From Oscheius tipulae (Eukaryota > Nematoda > Chromadorea > Rhabditida > Rhabditidae), in assembly GCA_037178975.1 (NCBI GenBank), contig JASJZH010000005.1, forward strand, positions 3,038,001 through 3,102,000: a stretch of 64,000 nucleotides of DNA, in the 5' to 3' direction. The position numbers were made by a program, and so were the translations under genes. The first letter of the stretch is position 1. Every line of letters begins with the position of its first letter. The notes beneath the pieces were generated by a model. The model was not told the origin of the DNA and made no database searches. It worked only from the letters and a program-made list of their open reading frames with translations. Positions 34,249 through 46,003 of the stretch are shown here, in pieces.

Positions 34249-36073
34249 TCATGGGAAAGGAATGAGTCGCACCATGGGAGTACTGACAACCTGGTGAGAA
34301 ACTGGAGGCGTCATTACATGCGGCTGACTCAAGATGACAGGCTGGGAAGCTACCGTATGCTGCTGGGTCACGACAGAAGGCTGGATGACCTGGTACTGCT
34401 TAACAGGAAGCGCATTAGATGGGAACATGTAGGCCTGAACCCGATTTGACTGAAACAACATAGAGACTCTTACCGGCTGGTGAGAGACAGCGAGATTCGG
34501 AGTCATGGGGAAGGGTACAGATAGTGGCTGTCCATGCTGGTAGTCAGCGTGATGCTGAAATCACGCCTTTTTGTTTGGGCAACTGTTCCCTTTGTTCCCC
34601 TTCAAACTGAACCCTGAAATACCATTCCTTAAATTTTCGGCCGAAAACACGGCCTCTATAGCTCAGAGGCAGAGCGTCTGTCTCGTAAACAGAAGGTCGA
34701 CGGTTCAATCCCGTCTGGAGGCATCTTTTGATTTTTTTGTCTTTTTAGCGCATCTTTTACCTGCTGATATCGGTAGTTTTGCTGAGGAGGTGGTACTGGT
34801 TGTCCAGGTAGATGTGTCATGGGAATCTGAAGAGTTTTCGTGTTTGTTTTCAAATTGAAGTACCGTTTCAGCTTGACCGTAAAAGCCATCTCGGACACCA
34901 AAGTCTTGGAGATTCGGAGTAACTCGAGCAGGAGCAGGAACCTGAATCTTCGGAGCTTGGTTCTGAATTTACTTTTTTGTCAGGAACTCTGTCAATCTAC
35001 CTCAACCTTGACCGGTTTCACAGTTTCAATGTCATTTACTCTTCCTGATCCCTGGGAGCAGAAGAAAGCAGATCGGAAGGCGGGGAGGAACAGAATCACG
35101 CATATACAGTAGAGGATCGGGTTCATGAAATAGACGATCAGCATAATGCTGACAATCACTCCATCAAGCACGCGATAAAGAGGTCCAAGGTTGAGCCAGA
35201 TGGCATCATTGGGAATACAGTAGACGAAGACGAAGAGCAGACTCCATCCGAGACGAGACCGAGCATGGGCGACTACTGGCGGCGATGACTGGTCAAAATG
35301 TGGGACTGTGCAGCAGCAGAGCGAGAAGAGGAGCTGAAATAAAATGTGGAATCCCAAGAATACTCCAATTCACCACGAGCCAGATACATCCCATAATGAA
35401 TCTGAGTATACGGCCGATGCCTTCGGACAAGTGCAAGTAGTAAAAGACGCCACAGATGATTCCGTAGACGATTGAGATTCCGAGGATGATTCCGAAGACG
35501 AGGCTGAAAAATAATGTGTGAATCCAAATCCCGAAATCAAGTGAGAGAGACAGAGCCACTTACCAATCATTCCTCACAGCTACCCTTTTTCTCGCAGCGT
35601 AGAAATTCATAACCAGGAACGCGATAGTCGACAGGTTGTAAGTGGCGTCCAATGTGTAGTGTGCCATGTTCAAAAGTGCTCTCGTGATATTAGACCCAAG
35701 CAGATCACGAATTTCTTTTACTTGATTTGCTGTCATGAAGATTGCCACGAAAGTCATCGGGGCAAGAGTCACCATAACGTATGTTCGACTGAAGTCCTTG
35801 TGTCGAATCTTGAAGACGAGAAACCAGAGCGAGAGTATGAAGAGAAGAGCGGCAATCCCGTAGAAGACGGTATCTGAACTGAGTCATACTGTTAGCCTCA
35901 AAGTTCTTACATTTCTCCTCTTGACTGGCCTCCTTCAACCATCCGAACTGTCGAAACTCACAAAGGTATTGGGCTGGTCGTGGTGTCGTCGACTTTCCAT
36001 TGCCCGAGTTCGAGAACCCATAGGACGAATAATATCCACTCGGGTAGACGTAACTACACTGAGTCTGGCCCAT
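34249..36073 (-). CDS. Seven-segment membrane protein, family member B
   Basis: Eight exons on the minus strand: 36073-35911, 35873-35564, 35503-35374, 35333-35001, 34962-34864, 34826-34761, 34554-34474 and 34449-34249. Total 1383 nt, 460 residues. It starts MGQTQCSYVYPSGYY, has a second N-terminal Cys (YLCEFRQFGW), then three, two and two hydrophobic segments in exons 2, 3 and 4. Family marks: LCCCTV, AHARSRLGWS and FLPAFRSAFF. The Pro/Gln/Val-rich tail has PxxQYQVIQPS and MTPPVSHQ. At the exon 2/3 joint the family Trp codon TG/G is TG/C, giving Cys here. A plus-strand tRNA-Thr lies in its sixth intron. Function unknown. Confidence 0.82.
34652..34723 (+). tRNA. tRNA-Thr (anticodon CGT)
   Basis: 72 nt with a full cloverleaf. 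The acceptor stem GCCTCTA pairs with TGGAGGC (one G-T), the anticodon loop is CTCGTAA, the T arm is GACGG/CCGTC with loop TTCAATC, and the discriminator is A. A T-rich Pol III terminator follows near 34730. No intron. It lies antisense within the sixth intron of member B. Confidence 0.95.
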
Positions 36074-37673
36074 TACCCTGGAAAATTGTGATTACTGTTG
36101 AAACAGACATCGTTAGGAAAGAGGAAAAACTACTGCAAGTCTTTGTGTGAAGAGAAAAGTGAACTTTCCCTCTGCTCCTCCTCCTTATATCGAAGGGACT
36201 GAAAATCACACGGTGGTTCTGAGAAAGAGTTCCAAAGGGGCGCAATCAGAGCCTCTGATTCGTGTCAATCGGATAGAGCAGAAGGTCACGAGGTCAGAAT
36301 AGAAACTCTTTTAAAGAGAGAACTGGAAAATCACCTAGTGATTCGAAGAGCTCATCTTCTGTCTTTCAAGTATCACCCATAGGGTCTCAAGAACAATAGG
36401 AAGACGACATGGACAGGTTGACCAGACCTACATTATGAAATAACAAGTTGTTAGGCTACAAATACGTATCTGAAGGATTGTCACTATGGCTTACAGTAGG
36501 TTCTATCCTATTCCGAGAGGCCTCCTAGCTTGCCCATAGTTCATTGTTTGGCGAATAGAGAAGGCGCAAGGTCACATAGAGAAGACTGTTTGACCCGGAA
36601 AAGGACAGTAATTGGAAGGTCCGCAGAGATGCTGACCGGAGAGAACAAGTAAGCTGAAGAGACTCACAGTGATAAAGAGAGACTTCATTTTCTGACTGGG
36701 CCACACCCAAACATAACATTAAAATCTTCTAAGTTTTAAGAAACTATTCAAAGCCAATAATCCACAGAAATCTTCACCAATTCGGGCTATGATCCTCTAC
36801 TTTTGATCGTGTAGGTGTTTGGCTTTGATCAACGCTCTCCGAAAGTTTCTAGAATACGGGTTGTCAATAATTGTAGGCTTCTCATAATATAGGTTTTACA
36901 CTATCTTGTGTCACTAAAGATCACCTTTTTCTGCGTACAAAGTGAGTACTCTCATAAATGTGAGAAGAGAGCTTTTGCACGCTCCACGTCCTCCCTCCCA
37001 TGTCATTTTGTACTAACTATCCGGTAGGAAATAGGCAATCAAGGTAGAATGTTTCCGGATCGAGAGAACATCGATGACGAGGAGGACAAACAGAAAAGAA
37101 AGCTATAAAAAGACGATAACTTCCAGCTGTCATTTGTAATAAGGTTAAACGGGGAGTGGAGGAAAATGAGAACCTCTGAGAAGTCACTCGAACTGTCTCT
37201 GTGAGCCAGCAGGGCTTTCCCGTACGTAAAAATTCTCACCTGTACTGTCTCGTCTATTGTAAGTATCGTCTCTTCCTCGCCGGCAATGAAATAGAAGTTC
37301 TCTCCCGTACTATCTCACAAACTGATCGAATTCTCTCTCCTTCCGGCTTAGATAGATCTCTTGCATGTACTGCCTCGCTATCTAGAGGTATCGGTAGTCA
37401 GGTAGGCACTGCGTACCGTCGCAGCAACTAGACCAATTCCCTCTTCATTCCATCTTGGCAGAAGAGAACAGTATTTCCTTGGCTGCCTCGGAAGCGGGAC
37501 GATTTCTCAACTCTGAAACGTCGATTGCCTGGCTTTTTTCGTACTATCTCAGAAGCTCACAGAAGAGTCTCTATGTGCTCCAGTTATCGAGAAGAACCGA
37601 AAAGAGTCGCATTCCATAATATTCATTGTGCAAAACGAGATGTTTTCCCCTGGAAAGTTTCCAATATCGCTAT
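36074..37673. other. Intergenic, no gene recognised
   Basis: This is sequence upstream of member B and downstream of the tetraspanin gene. Only short frames without family resemblance are present. Confidence 0.45.
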
Positions 37674-39603
37674 TTATCTGGTTTCATTGTCCCCGAAACG
37701 CTCGTCAATATCGAATCTTTTCAGTTCCTCGATGATACTGAAGTCGGTCATAGTCATGTCGTCCCTGAATTCTTTCGTTACCAAAAGAAGAAGAAAACCG
37801 ACTTGAAATCTATTCCATCAAGTCGCATGAAGAATCGGACAAGCGGGTCTGAAGTGGTGGGAGTGATGATGAAGTTCTTCGTGTCAATGGCTCCGATCGC
37901 GCAGTGATAGAGAAGGACGGCCACGATGAGGACGGTCATCAGGGTGGAGAGAAGGCAGAGCAGGAAGACGAGAATTTCGACAGCGATCAGAATCTTCCTA
38001 ATCGAGTCGCGCAAATCCAAGTAGCAGCCTCTCTGATAGGACTCCGCACTGGAAATAAAGTCGTTAGCAGAACTCTTCTTTACATCCTCTGGATCTCGTT
38101 TTCCTGTACAAAACCCTCAGGATGTTCCGGTTTGTAACACACTTGCCAGGTAGAACCGATGGTTTTCGACTCTGTGATGTTCTACAAGGTTGTAGTGTAA
38201 ATGAAAATATACAGCTTTGTAGAACATTAAAAATCTTGGAAATTCACACAAAATGACATTGAAAAGGCGCAAAGTTTTGGACGTCATCTTTACTAGTCTC
38301 CCCTGTAGAATCTTATTGTCAGAGAGGCGTCCCTTGAGCAGCAGAAACATTACGAGAGGGAAAGATGAGAAATGTCATTTTAAGAAAAAAAAAAAGCAAC
38401 GAGTGGAATGAGAAAAACCAACCTAGAAACAGGAAACTTGCTCTCCAACTCTTTCATCCGCCTCTTATCACCAAACTTGGTCGCCATCTGCATGTCGTTG
38501 AAGTCCAACTTGGGCACCTGGTTCAGACACGTCTTCGGATTTGGGCAACAGGACAAGGGTAGAGTACAGGTGACGAGATCCTTGTCAAAACAGTTCTTCG
38601 TCCAATCCATATTGTTCTTCGTCTCCAGCGGCTCTTCGATGGCAGGATCTTCCCAGCTGAAGAACTTCAAATGGAGCCAGTCAGACGGGCCATGAGCTCC
38701 ACAGCATTGTCTCGCGCGCTGTCGATGGTGAATATTGTTAAATTTGAGATCGACGGTTCCTCCGAAGATGACTGCTGATACAGAGTCCACGTGCACCGCT
38801 GCTCCTCCTGAAATTGAGGGTTTATCAAGATACTATCCTAAAGCTCGAAGCTCGCGCCTTCAGCTAAGTATTTTCGGGTCAAGAAGACGTTTTTGCATGT
38901 CCCGATTTTTAAGGAAAGTTGTACCTCTTGTTTTGGTCTAAAGCTTTACAAGAGATCACAAAGCTCAAAGATACCGTCTTGACCCCGAAAAGGTCGCACA
39001 TCCCCGAGAGATTCTATTAAAGAGTCACGTACCAGAGAAGCAGCCGAGAGCAATGAGCAGAAAGACGAGGACGGAGCTGATAGCATAGGTAAAGGCAACC
39101 TGGTTCGGATTCTGATAGGTGGCCACTGTTATCAGGGCGAGTTCGGCTAGAATGACAAGAATACAGAGCGGAATCATGGCAGCGATTCCGTTGAAAATCT
39201 GAAGAACCCTGTAAGAGGAAGAGACAGAACTGACCAGGAGTTCGGTGGCAGAGGCATTGGACCAGTTCGGGGAAGATGCCATTAGATGATCGAGGACGGA
39301 GTAGCGGAAGAAGAGTAAGACGGTCATGAGGGCCACACAGCAGACGATTCGAAGAGCCGCGGTGGCGTAAACGGTCCTCCTCCATTGGATCAGCTTGTCT
39401 CTTCGGCGGTCTTGCATCCGGTCGAGGAAGGCCATCCGACGCAGCCAGACAACCCCGGTCAGGAAGGCTATGTACTTTTCGACTTCCTAGGGCCTCTCAG
39501 TCTTTAGTTTGACGATGGGATCTACCATAAAAGCCTCCTCGGCCATAGCAGCTGGTCGAGGAGGCTTATCTTCGATGACAACGTCGTCCTTCGGCATCGA
39601 CAT
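37674..39603 (-). CDS. Tetraspanin
   Basis: Five exons on the minus strand: 39603-39526, 39486-39033, 38807-38423, 38048-37803 and 37764-37674. They give 417 residues with exact phase agreement. There are four hydrophobic segments: three in exon 2 and one in exon 4 (ILIAVEILVFLLCLL onward). The large loop between segments 3 and 4 has the tetraspanin signature CCGAHGPSDW, followed by LSCCPNPKTC and RGC. The first and last introns are 39 and 38 nt; without the first, a TAG would interrupt the frame. Tetraspanins organise membrane microdomains. The N-terminus is long and acidic for the family. It lies 340 bp downstream of the prominin-like gene on the same strand. Confidence 0.85.
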
Positions 39604-39943
39604 CGCGTAAATTAGCGCTTTTTTCATAAAGCGAACTCGAACATTGTTTGTTTTGGAAACTTCAGATTGTCGTCCCTTTTGTACACTTTTTCCTAATGAC
39701 TCCAGTCAATTAGGATCCTGAATGTAGACTCTACAACAGTGAAATGGTCATCCGTCTTGGCAGATAGTTAGTTATCTCCCGTACTGTTTAGATAGACCAA
39801 ATTTTTCCTATGTTTCACTCTCAACATCTCGGAAGTCGGGAAATGTCTCACCCGTATCGTCTCAATAGGACTGATTCCTTCCTGTTGCTGAGTATAGGAG
39901 TAAAGGAAAGAGAGAGACTGACCAGCAAACATTTTATTGACTT

Positions 39944-42580
39944 TTAGAAGCGTCTTTTCCGCTCCTCTTCGACTTGCTCTTCGGGCTCCTTCGTGTTGTG
40001 GAAGTTCTTCAGATAGCGCGTCGACTTGAACATCCAGTGGAAAACAGTAAAAGCTCCGATGCCACAGATGACGCAGGCCATCCAGGCGCCTTGTGCCGGC
40101 ATCGAGACACTGTTGCAGATGAACTTGCCGGCATTGTCCCATATCTTCATCATTTCTTCGCATTGTGGGGACATGTCCAGCACCTCTTTCAGCTTGTCAG
40201 CAGCCTCATTGGCAAGATTCTTCAGAGCGAGCTCGAGCTGCTCGTCCATCAGGAGCATCTGTTCGTCGCGCCAAGCTCTTGCGTCGATCAGGTACAGATT
40301 CTTTGCGTAGCGAGCCAAAGCTTCCTGTTGCTCGAGGCTGATAGAGACGGCCGTATTCTTGAACTGCGCCAGACCGGTGAACATGGTCGGAGGCACACTG
40401 AACTCCCGGAACTTTTCGCCAAAGTCCGTCTTCGCGATCTGCTGGTAGATGGCAGCCAAAATGTCCGTGGCCAGCTGCTGGTCACCGTCTATTGCGTCGA
40501 AGAACGGGTAGTCGTTCTTGCAGCGGATGAAAGCCTCACTGAATACTTTTGTTGGGATAGAAAGGACGAGACTTACTGAAGAGTAAAGTTCTCTATCTTC
40601 TGGTTGAGAGTCGGGAAGGCTCCGAAGACAAGAAGATCCGGGTCGTCGAAGAAGCCGATACAGAGGAACATGGAGGCGAAAGCAATGACAAAAGTCCCGG
40701 CAGCTACGGCGAACATCAGAGCTCCGACGAGCATCGCTGCGTAGCCAGTCACAGCCATCACATTGCCGACCACTTCCTGGAAAAGTTTTGTCTTGTCTGT
40801 TAGTCTGCCCACTATACCTTTCATAGCCAGTCTATCAACTTCCAATCATCTATTTTACTAACTGTCTCAGTGAACTGTCTTTTTGAAGCTGTCTTTGCCT
40901 TATGAATGGATAATCTTAATCCGATTCCTACAACATGGGCCTATAGCGCTTTGTTATTGAAAAGACCACTTACCGAGAGACATCCCCTGTTTTGTTCCTG
41001 ATTCTCCTTGCCGCAGTTGGTGACGAAGCGGATAAAGAGCGCAACGAAGCCGAAGGCCATGAATCCGCAGAGGATGATCGGAATAAGGAAAGAGTATTGG
41101 ACGGCTGAGCTGATTCCTCCGGCGTAATAGTTGTTGTCGGCCATCACGGCCAACAGCTGCGATTCCATCTTCTTGAAGCCGTGCTTGACCTGTGTAACTG
41201 TGTACACCAGATGCGCGTACTTCTCCTTGAAAGCCTTGCCGGCCTTCGCCGTCACATTTCCCATCTCCGATTTCATCCTGTTCACCTAGAGTTGACCATT
41301 TCTGTGAAGAATGAAGAGTTCTTACACTGTCATAGAGATCACTCAGAGCCTGTTTCATCTTCTCGAGCTCAGATTTGAAACCAGGCTGGCTGACACTTTC
41401 GAGTTCCTTTCCATCGACTTCCATCTGACTGATGAAGCTGGTAATGCTGGCTGCTCGGCTACTGAGATCGACATCTTGAGCCTTCAGAAGCTGGTCCAAA
41501 TCGGCATCTTGATTTTTCATCTGACAGGTCATCATGGCCTCGTAGCCCTCGACGAAGGAACTGATTTCTGGAAGGGGAAGGATTGTAAAAAGGTAGAAAC
41601 CAGTGTGTCTGTCTAACCAAGTCCTCCTTGAAAAGTTCCTCTCCATCTTTTCCGGTCACCCGATCCCTTTCCACCTACCTTCCTCGTTACATTGTTCAAT
41701 CTAACTGTCTCTGTAACTATCATCCTGTTCTGTCCCGCTTATTCTTTTCTTGTTACGCATTCCATGTTCTATACCCGTAAGTTTGTCCCCATTTCACATT
41801 GTTTCGGTTATCTTCATCTAGTTGTTTCCTCCTACCGAGTGCTGTTTTTTTTTCCTTTATCAAGAAGCTCCAGAAGAAAGGGGGAAGTTCCAGAAGAAAC
41901 ACCTTCTAATATGAAAGAAAAAGCTATGCACATGGTCATTGAGGGCACAAGTAGCCTACTGTAAATTTCCTACAGACAAATTATCAGAAAGTTCAAAATA
42001 AACAGTAACTAACGTCCGCTGGTCGAGTTGAGATTGGTTCCGAGGTCATTGATGCCGTCCTTGACTCCTTGAATGGTCAAGAAGAAGACGAAGGCTCCGA
42101 GAGCGCAGACAACACATCCAATCAGGAAGGCGTTTAGTGTGCAAATCATCTGGTACTTGTTCGGTGTCAGTCCTTCCTTGTCCGGCTTGCACCATCTCAC
42201 GATGAGAACAATTACGGTGGCGATCAGTAGGCAGACCGAGATGATCACCAAAATGGCCAGAATGGCTGTGATAGCCGGCTGATGCTTCATAATCTCCATC
42301 ATGTGCTTGTGGACGTTCTTCGGATCTTCCGGAATCTTGCCCATCTCGGTGGCTGTCTCTGCTCGAATCTCCCCGATCAGTTCGCGCATGATGATCGACA
42401 TCACTTTCGTGTACCAGCCAACATCCTCGTATTTCTTGGCCAAGGGCGCAGCTGTCTGGAGTTGTTGCTGCTCACAGTCTGAATGATTTTGAGTATGTGG
42501 AAGAGAAAGTAGTACCTACTTTGCTTCGCAGCTACTGCCAGGTAGAAGACGCCGAAGAACAGCAGTAGTCTTGACATCAT
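39944..42580 (-). CDS. Prominin-like pentaspan membrane protein
   Basis: Six exons on the minus strand: 42580-42520, 42478-42014, 41567-41326, 41285-40974, 40776-40577 and 40538-39944; 1875 nt, 624 residues. A signal peptide (MMSRLLLFFGVFYLAVAA) is followed by an outside segment, TM1, TM2, a loop of about 150 residues, TM3, TM4, a second large loop of about 170 residues, TM5 and a charged tail. That is the prominin layout, though shorter than the usual 800-870 residues. Tweety proteins have a similar arrangement and are the main alternative. Prominins sit in membrane protrusions and bind cholesterol. A poly(A) signal (AATAAA on the minus strand) overlaps 39932-39937. Confidence 0.7.
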
Positions 42581-43919
42581 TTGTGCCTCTGGTAAACAAG
42601 CTTTTAGGAAAAGGGAACAATTTAGAAAATTTGGAAAAGTTTGAGTTTTTGAGCTCTGATTATTTATTGCCGCACCAATACCAAGCTCGTTCTCCAAGCC
42701 AAAGAAAGAGTCTTTCTGTCTGTCTTTCAGAAGTAGTAACTGGAACTTGCTTGACAAAGATAAGTCTCTCTGTCGTCTCGGTTCCACCCGAGTCCTCTCC
42801 CATATCGTCTCGATTTGACCCATTTCATTCTTGTGCCAGTTATGCTATCAGAGCCCTTATCATGACGAACGGAAATCTGATTGTTCGGCTCGAATGAGCA
42901 TAATTGACCCCTGGTGAGAAAGAACGTGTGAAGAAAGATGGTTTCTGTGGAAACGAGGTCAGAGGCAGCTCTGAGCTTTGGTGCATCTTCTCTCGTTGTT
43001 TTCTGTGACCAGAATTCCTGTTCACTTTTGTTCTTACCTGTTCCTCAGCACTCATACTCTTGACTCTTCCCTATTCAGCCACGCCTTGTTCTATTTCCCT
43101 GTTAGGAAGAGTTTCCGAGCCTCTTCCTTCATCACTCTCTCATTTATGGGAAATGAGCGATGACCTCTTTTCTGAGAACGAGTAAAGAATCTCATTAGGA
43201 CACATGGTTCGAACTCTCGATTTTGTGTATGAGAGAGCAGGCTTCAATCAGTCCCACTCATGCGCATATTTCTGACCTACCGTAGGTAGGAAAGTTGAAG
43301 AGCCGAAATTCGCGGTCTTCTTGACCTTCAATCTCTTAAAGTTTTCCAAATGAATTTGAGAGTACGCTAGGTTTCATTTAGTTTCGCTCTTTTGTCCTGT
43401 CTTTGTAGCTCTATGGTCTCCTCCAATGGCTGTCAGACCAGTTTCTTCTTCAACTCTTCTTGTAAAATAACTGCCACTTCTTACTAACATACAGTAGGCC
43501 TCAAGTGTTCGTGCCTGAGATTCGTGTACCGCATGGATCATAAGATAGACTGTTCAGACAATCTGCAGCGCCACTTACTACCAATGTTTTTGTTACAATA
43601 TTCTGGGTTCTGTTGACTACTACTACATTTTATGGTATTCTCCCTCAAATATTATCCTGGCAATCTCACACACAATCTCCGCCCATCTCATCCATAGAGT
43701 TCTGCTTGAATTCAAGACTGAACTTGGCTCTGGTTCGAACTACGTGCTCTCTCAGAGAAAAATTCTCTCACGAGAACAGTTTCTGTTCTTTCTCTCTTCG
43801 TGCTAGATTTCCCAACCCAAGCAAAAAGATTATCATTACCTCTTTCACTGACGTTTGACGCACAGCTGCTCTCGATTTAGCCTCTTTCCTCGCACAACTT
43901 CTTCTGATTTCAGCCCAGC
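42581..43919. other. Intergenic (divergent promoter region), no gene recognised
   Basis: This lies between the divergently transcribed prominin-like gene and family member C. No convincing coding sequence was seen. Confidence 0.45.
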
Positions 43920-45953
43920 ATGGGTCAGACTTTGTGTAACTACCAATACCCCTACAATTGGAACAGTGTTCCGGCTGCGTCCTTCGGTAAGAAGACCACT
44001 ACCACAACTACCGAAGCTCCGTATTGGCACTGTGAATTCGAAGTTTGGGACATCCTACGTCATGTCAACACAAGCAGTGGAGGTACTTGACCATTCAGAA
44101 TGCGAAAGTAGCAAGTTACAGTCCTGCTTGTACTGATCTTCTTCTCTCTGATAATGATCGCCTCAACTTGGCTTCTAACATTCTTCATCCGCTTCAAGGA
44201 TTACAGCAGATCCTATGTCGCTTCAAATCTTGTCCCGATGACCATTCTTTGTGTCATGCGTGGCATTAAGGTCATATTCAGCGGAATCAACTACGACTCC
44301 TTGGATCTGTATAGACCGAATGGTCTTCTGACCGGTACAACGGTTCTACAGTTTGTCTTATCTACTGTCGTGTTCATGGCTATGAATCTGTATTCGGCAG
44401 TCAGGAGAGTTGAAATCCAGAAAGGATGGTATGTTGGGGGGATTTTGGACGAGGCTGATGAAAAGAAAAAAGATTTGGCCTACACAGTGATCGAAGCTGG
44501 TCCCATTTGATTCATAGTCGGAGTGCTTACTGACTGCGCCATGCGGCAAGGGCCGTCCCAGATTTTGCGCCGGATACGTGACAGATCAACTTCTGATTTT
44601 TACAGTGCGCTGTATGGAATCTGTCTTCTCGTCTCGTTTGTTTACCTACTCTGTGAAATATTCGCTCCTTGGCAGTTGTATAGTCATGTCACTGGGTTCT
44701 ATGAGCTCTGCCTACTTGTCTGTGGAGCTCTGTTTTTGGGAATAGGAGTTTTTGTAGGTTCTTCTAGAGTCCCTCTGGATCCCAGTTCCAGAGCATCTTC
44801 TCATCCTGCTGCTGCTCATCGCCCAAATCGGTTCTATCTTCTATGCCAGCTGTTGGCAATGCTCGTTCCCGAATGCTTTGGAGCCTGGTCTATGTCTTCT
44901 TCTGCTGTGTAATTCTCCTAATTGGAATGAAGATCCTCCGAGACGTCTTTCGTCTCTTTGGCGGATACTACTATATGGACATTGCCGAGGGTTTGGAGCC
45001 TGTGGCTGTCTTTCTTCATCCTGGACTGTTCTGCTTCTTCGTGATCCTCTTCCTTCCCGCCTATCGGTCGACCCTGTTCGGTTGTCAGGGATACGGTAAT
45101 GGAAAAGTTGCTGATGTAGAGGCCAAGATTCAGAATATCGAGGTAGTTGTATTTTTATACAAAATACATCAATGTTTAGACCAAGCCACCAGCTCCTGCT
45201 ACTCCTCCAGCCCAGCCGACCCAGATTCTGTCTGTCCCATCAGTCAGTCAAGCCAACTCTCCGTACCTGAACACTCCTCGTCCTGGACCGGCTCAACACG
45301 ACTTTGGATCAGTTCTCACCAATCCACCTAACGCTGTGAGTCGTTGACTAGCTGACACTTATAGTACATCTCTAGGTCTTCTACCAAACGAGTCAGCCTC
45401 TCCCGACTCCGATTCCCGTCACTCTTCCTGGTCAGATAAACCAACAGTTCACTTTCCCAGGACAACAGATCTCCACTTCTCCTTACGATGTAAGCATCTA
45501 TACTTTCTAGCATTACAAGAGATTTCAGCCTCTCTATACCCAGCCTATCCCGTCTTCTGTCCCTTCAGTTCAGTCTTATGGATCTACCGTGCCCATGCAA
45601 CAGGTTCCCAGTTTCTATACCCTATTATAGTCAGATTTCAGTTCTACGTGGCTCCTTCGACTACTGTTCCAGTTGAACAGTACCAAGTCGTCCAGCATCA
45701 GCCTCAGGTTCTGACCCAGCACCAGTTGGTTGCTCCTGCACCGATGACCCATCATATTATGAGTACACCTCAACTAGTCACTGCTCCGGTATGACCCTCT
45801 TAATCTCTAAGGGAAAAACCATTTTAGACCCGTACAAACCTAGTCCGGTTCGCCTCACAGCCCAACTTGGCTCCTATGGCCACTCTTCAGCCGGCAGTCA
45901 GTACTCCGCATCTCAATCTCGTTTCACAGAGCCCCTTCTACATTTCTGGCTAG
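43920..45953 (+). CDS. Seven-segment membrane protein, family member C
   Basis: Nine exons: 43920-44082, 44122-44428, 44606-44753, 44792-45142, 45180-45335, 45376-45489, 45529-45603, 45642-45788 and 45828-45953; 1587 nt, 528 residues. It starts MGQTLCNYQYPYNW with a run of six Thr, then a second Cys (WHCEFEVWD). Exons 2 to 4 hold 3+2+2 hydrophobic segments. Family marks: VRRVEIQKGW after segment 3, SCCCSS, GNARSRMLWS and FLPAYRSTLF. The Pro/Gln-rich tail includes DFGSVLTNPPN and PVEQYQVVQHQ. The ATG lies 7 nt after a TTTCAG acceptor with no visible 5' exon. Exons 5-9 lie in a 785-bp stretch shared with member D. Confidence 0.85.
45158..45942. repeat. 785-bp inverted repeat, left copy (tail of member C)
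   Basis: The reverse complement recurs at 49321-50105 with exactly the same length and no difference in any part I compared, introns included. It begins inside intron 4 at TACAAAATACATC and ends 11 nt before the stop codon, at CCCCTTCTACA. Sequence on either side diverges at once. Confidence 0.9.
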
Positions 45954-46003
45954 ACAAGGAAGACGGATAAAGTTGTTGTTGGTAGCTCTTCTGCTATTAG
46001 AAC

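Noticed and set aside
39974-40579. A 201-residue plus-strand open frame
   Set aside because: It is antisense to the last exons of the prominin-like gene; no motif and no splice support.
45328-45513. A 61-residue minus-strand open frame that recurs exactly at 49750-49935
   Set aside because: It is the antisense of tail exon 6 and its intron in members C and D and recurs only because of the 785-bp repeat.
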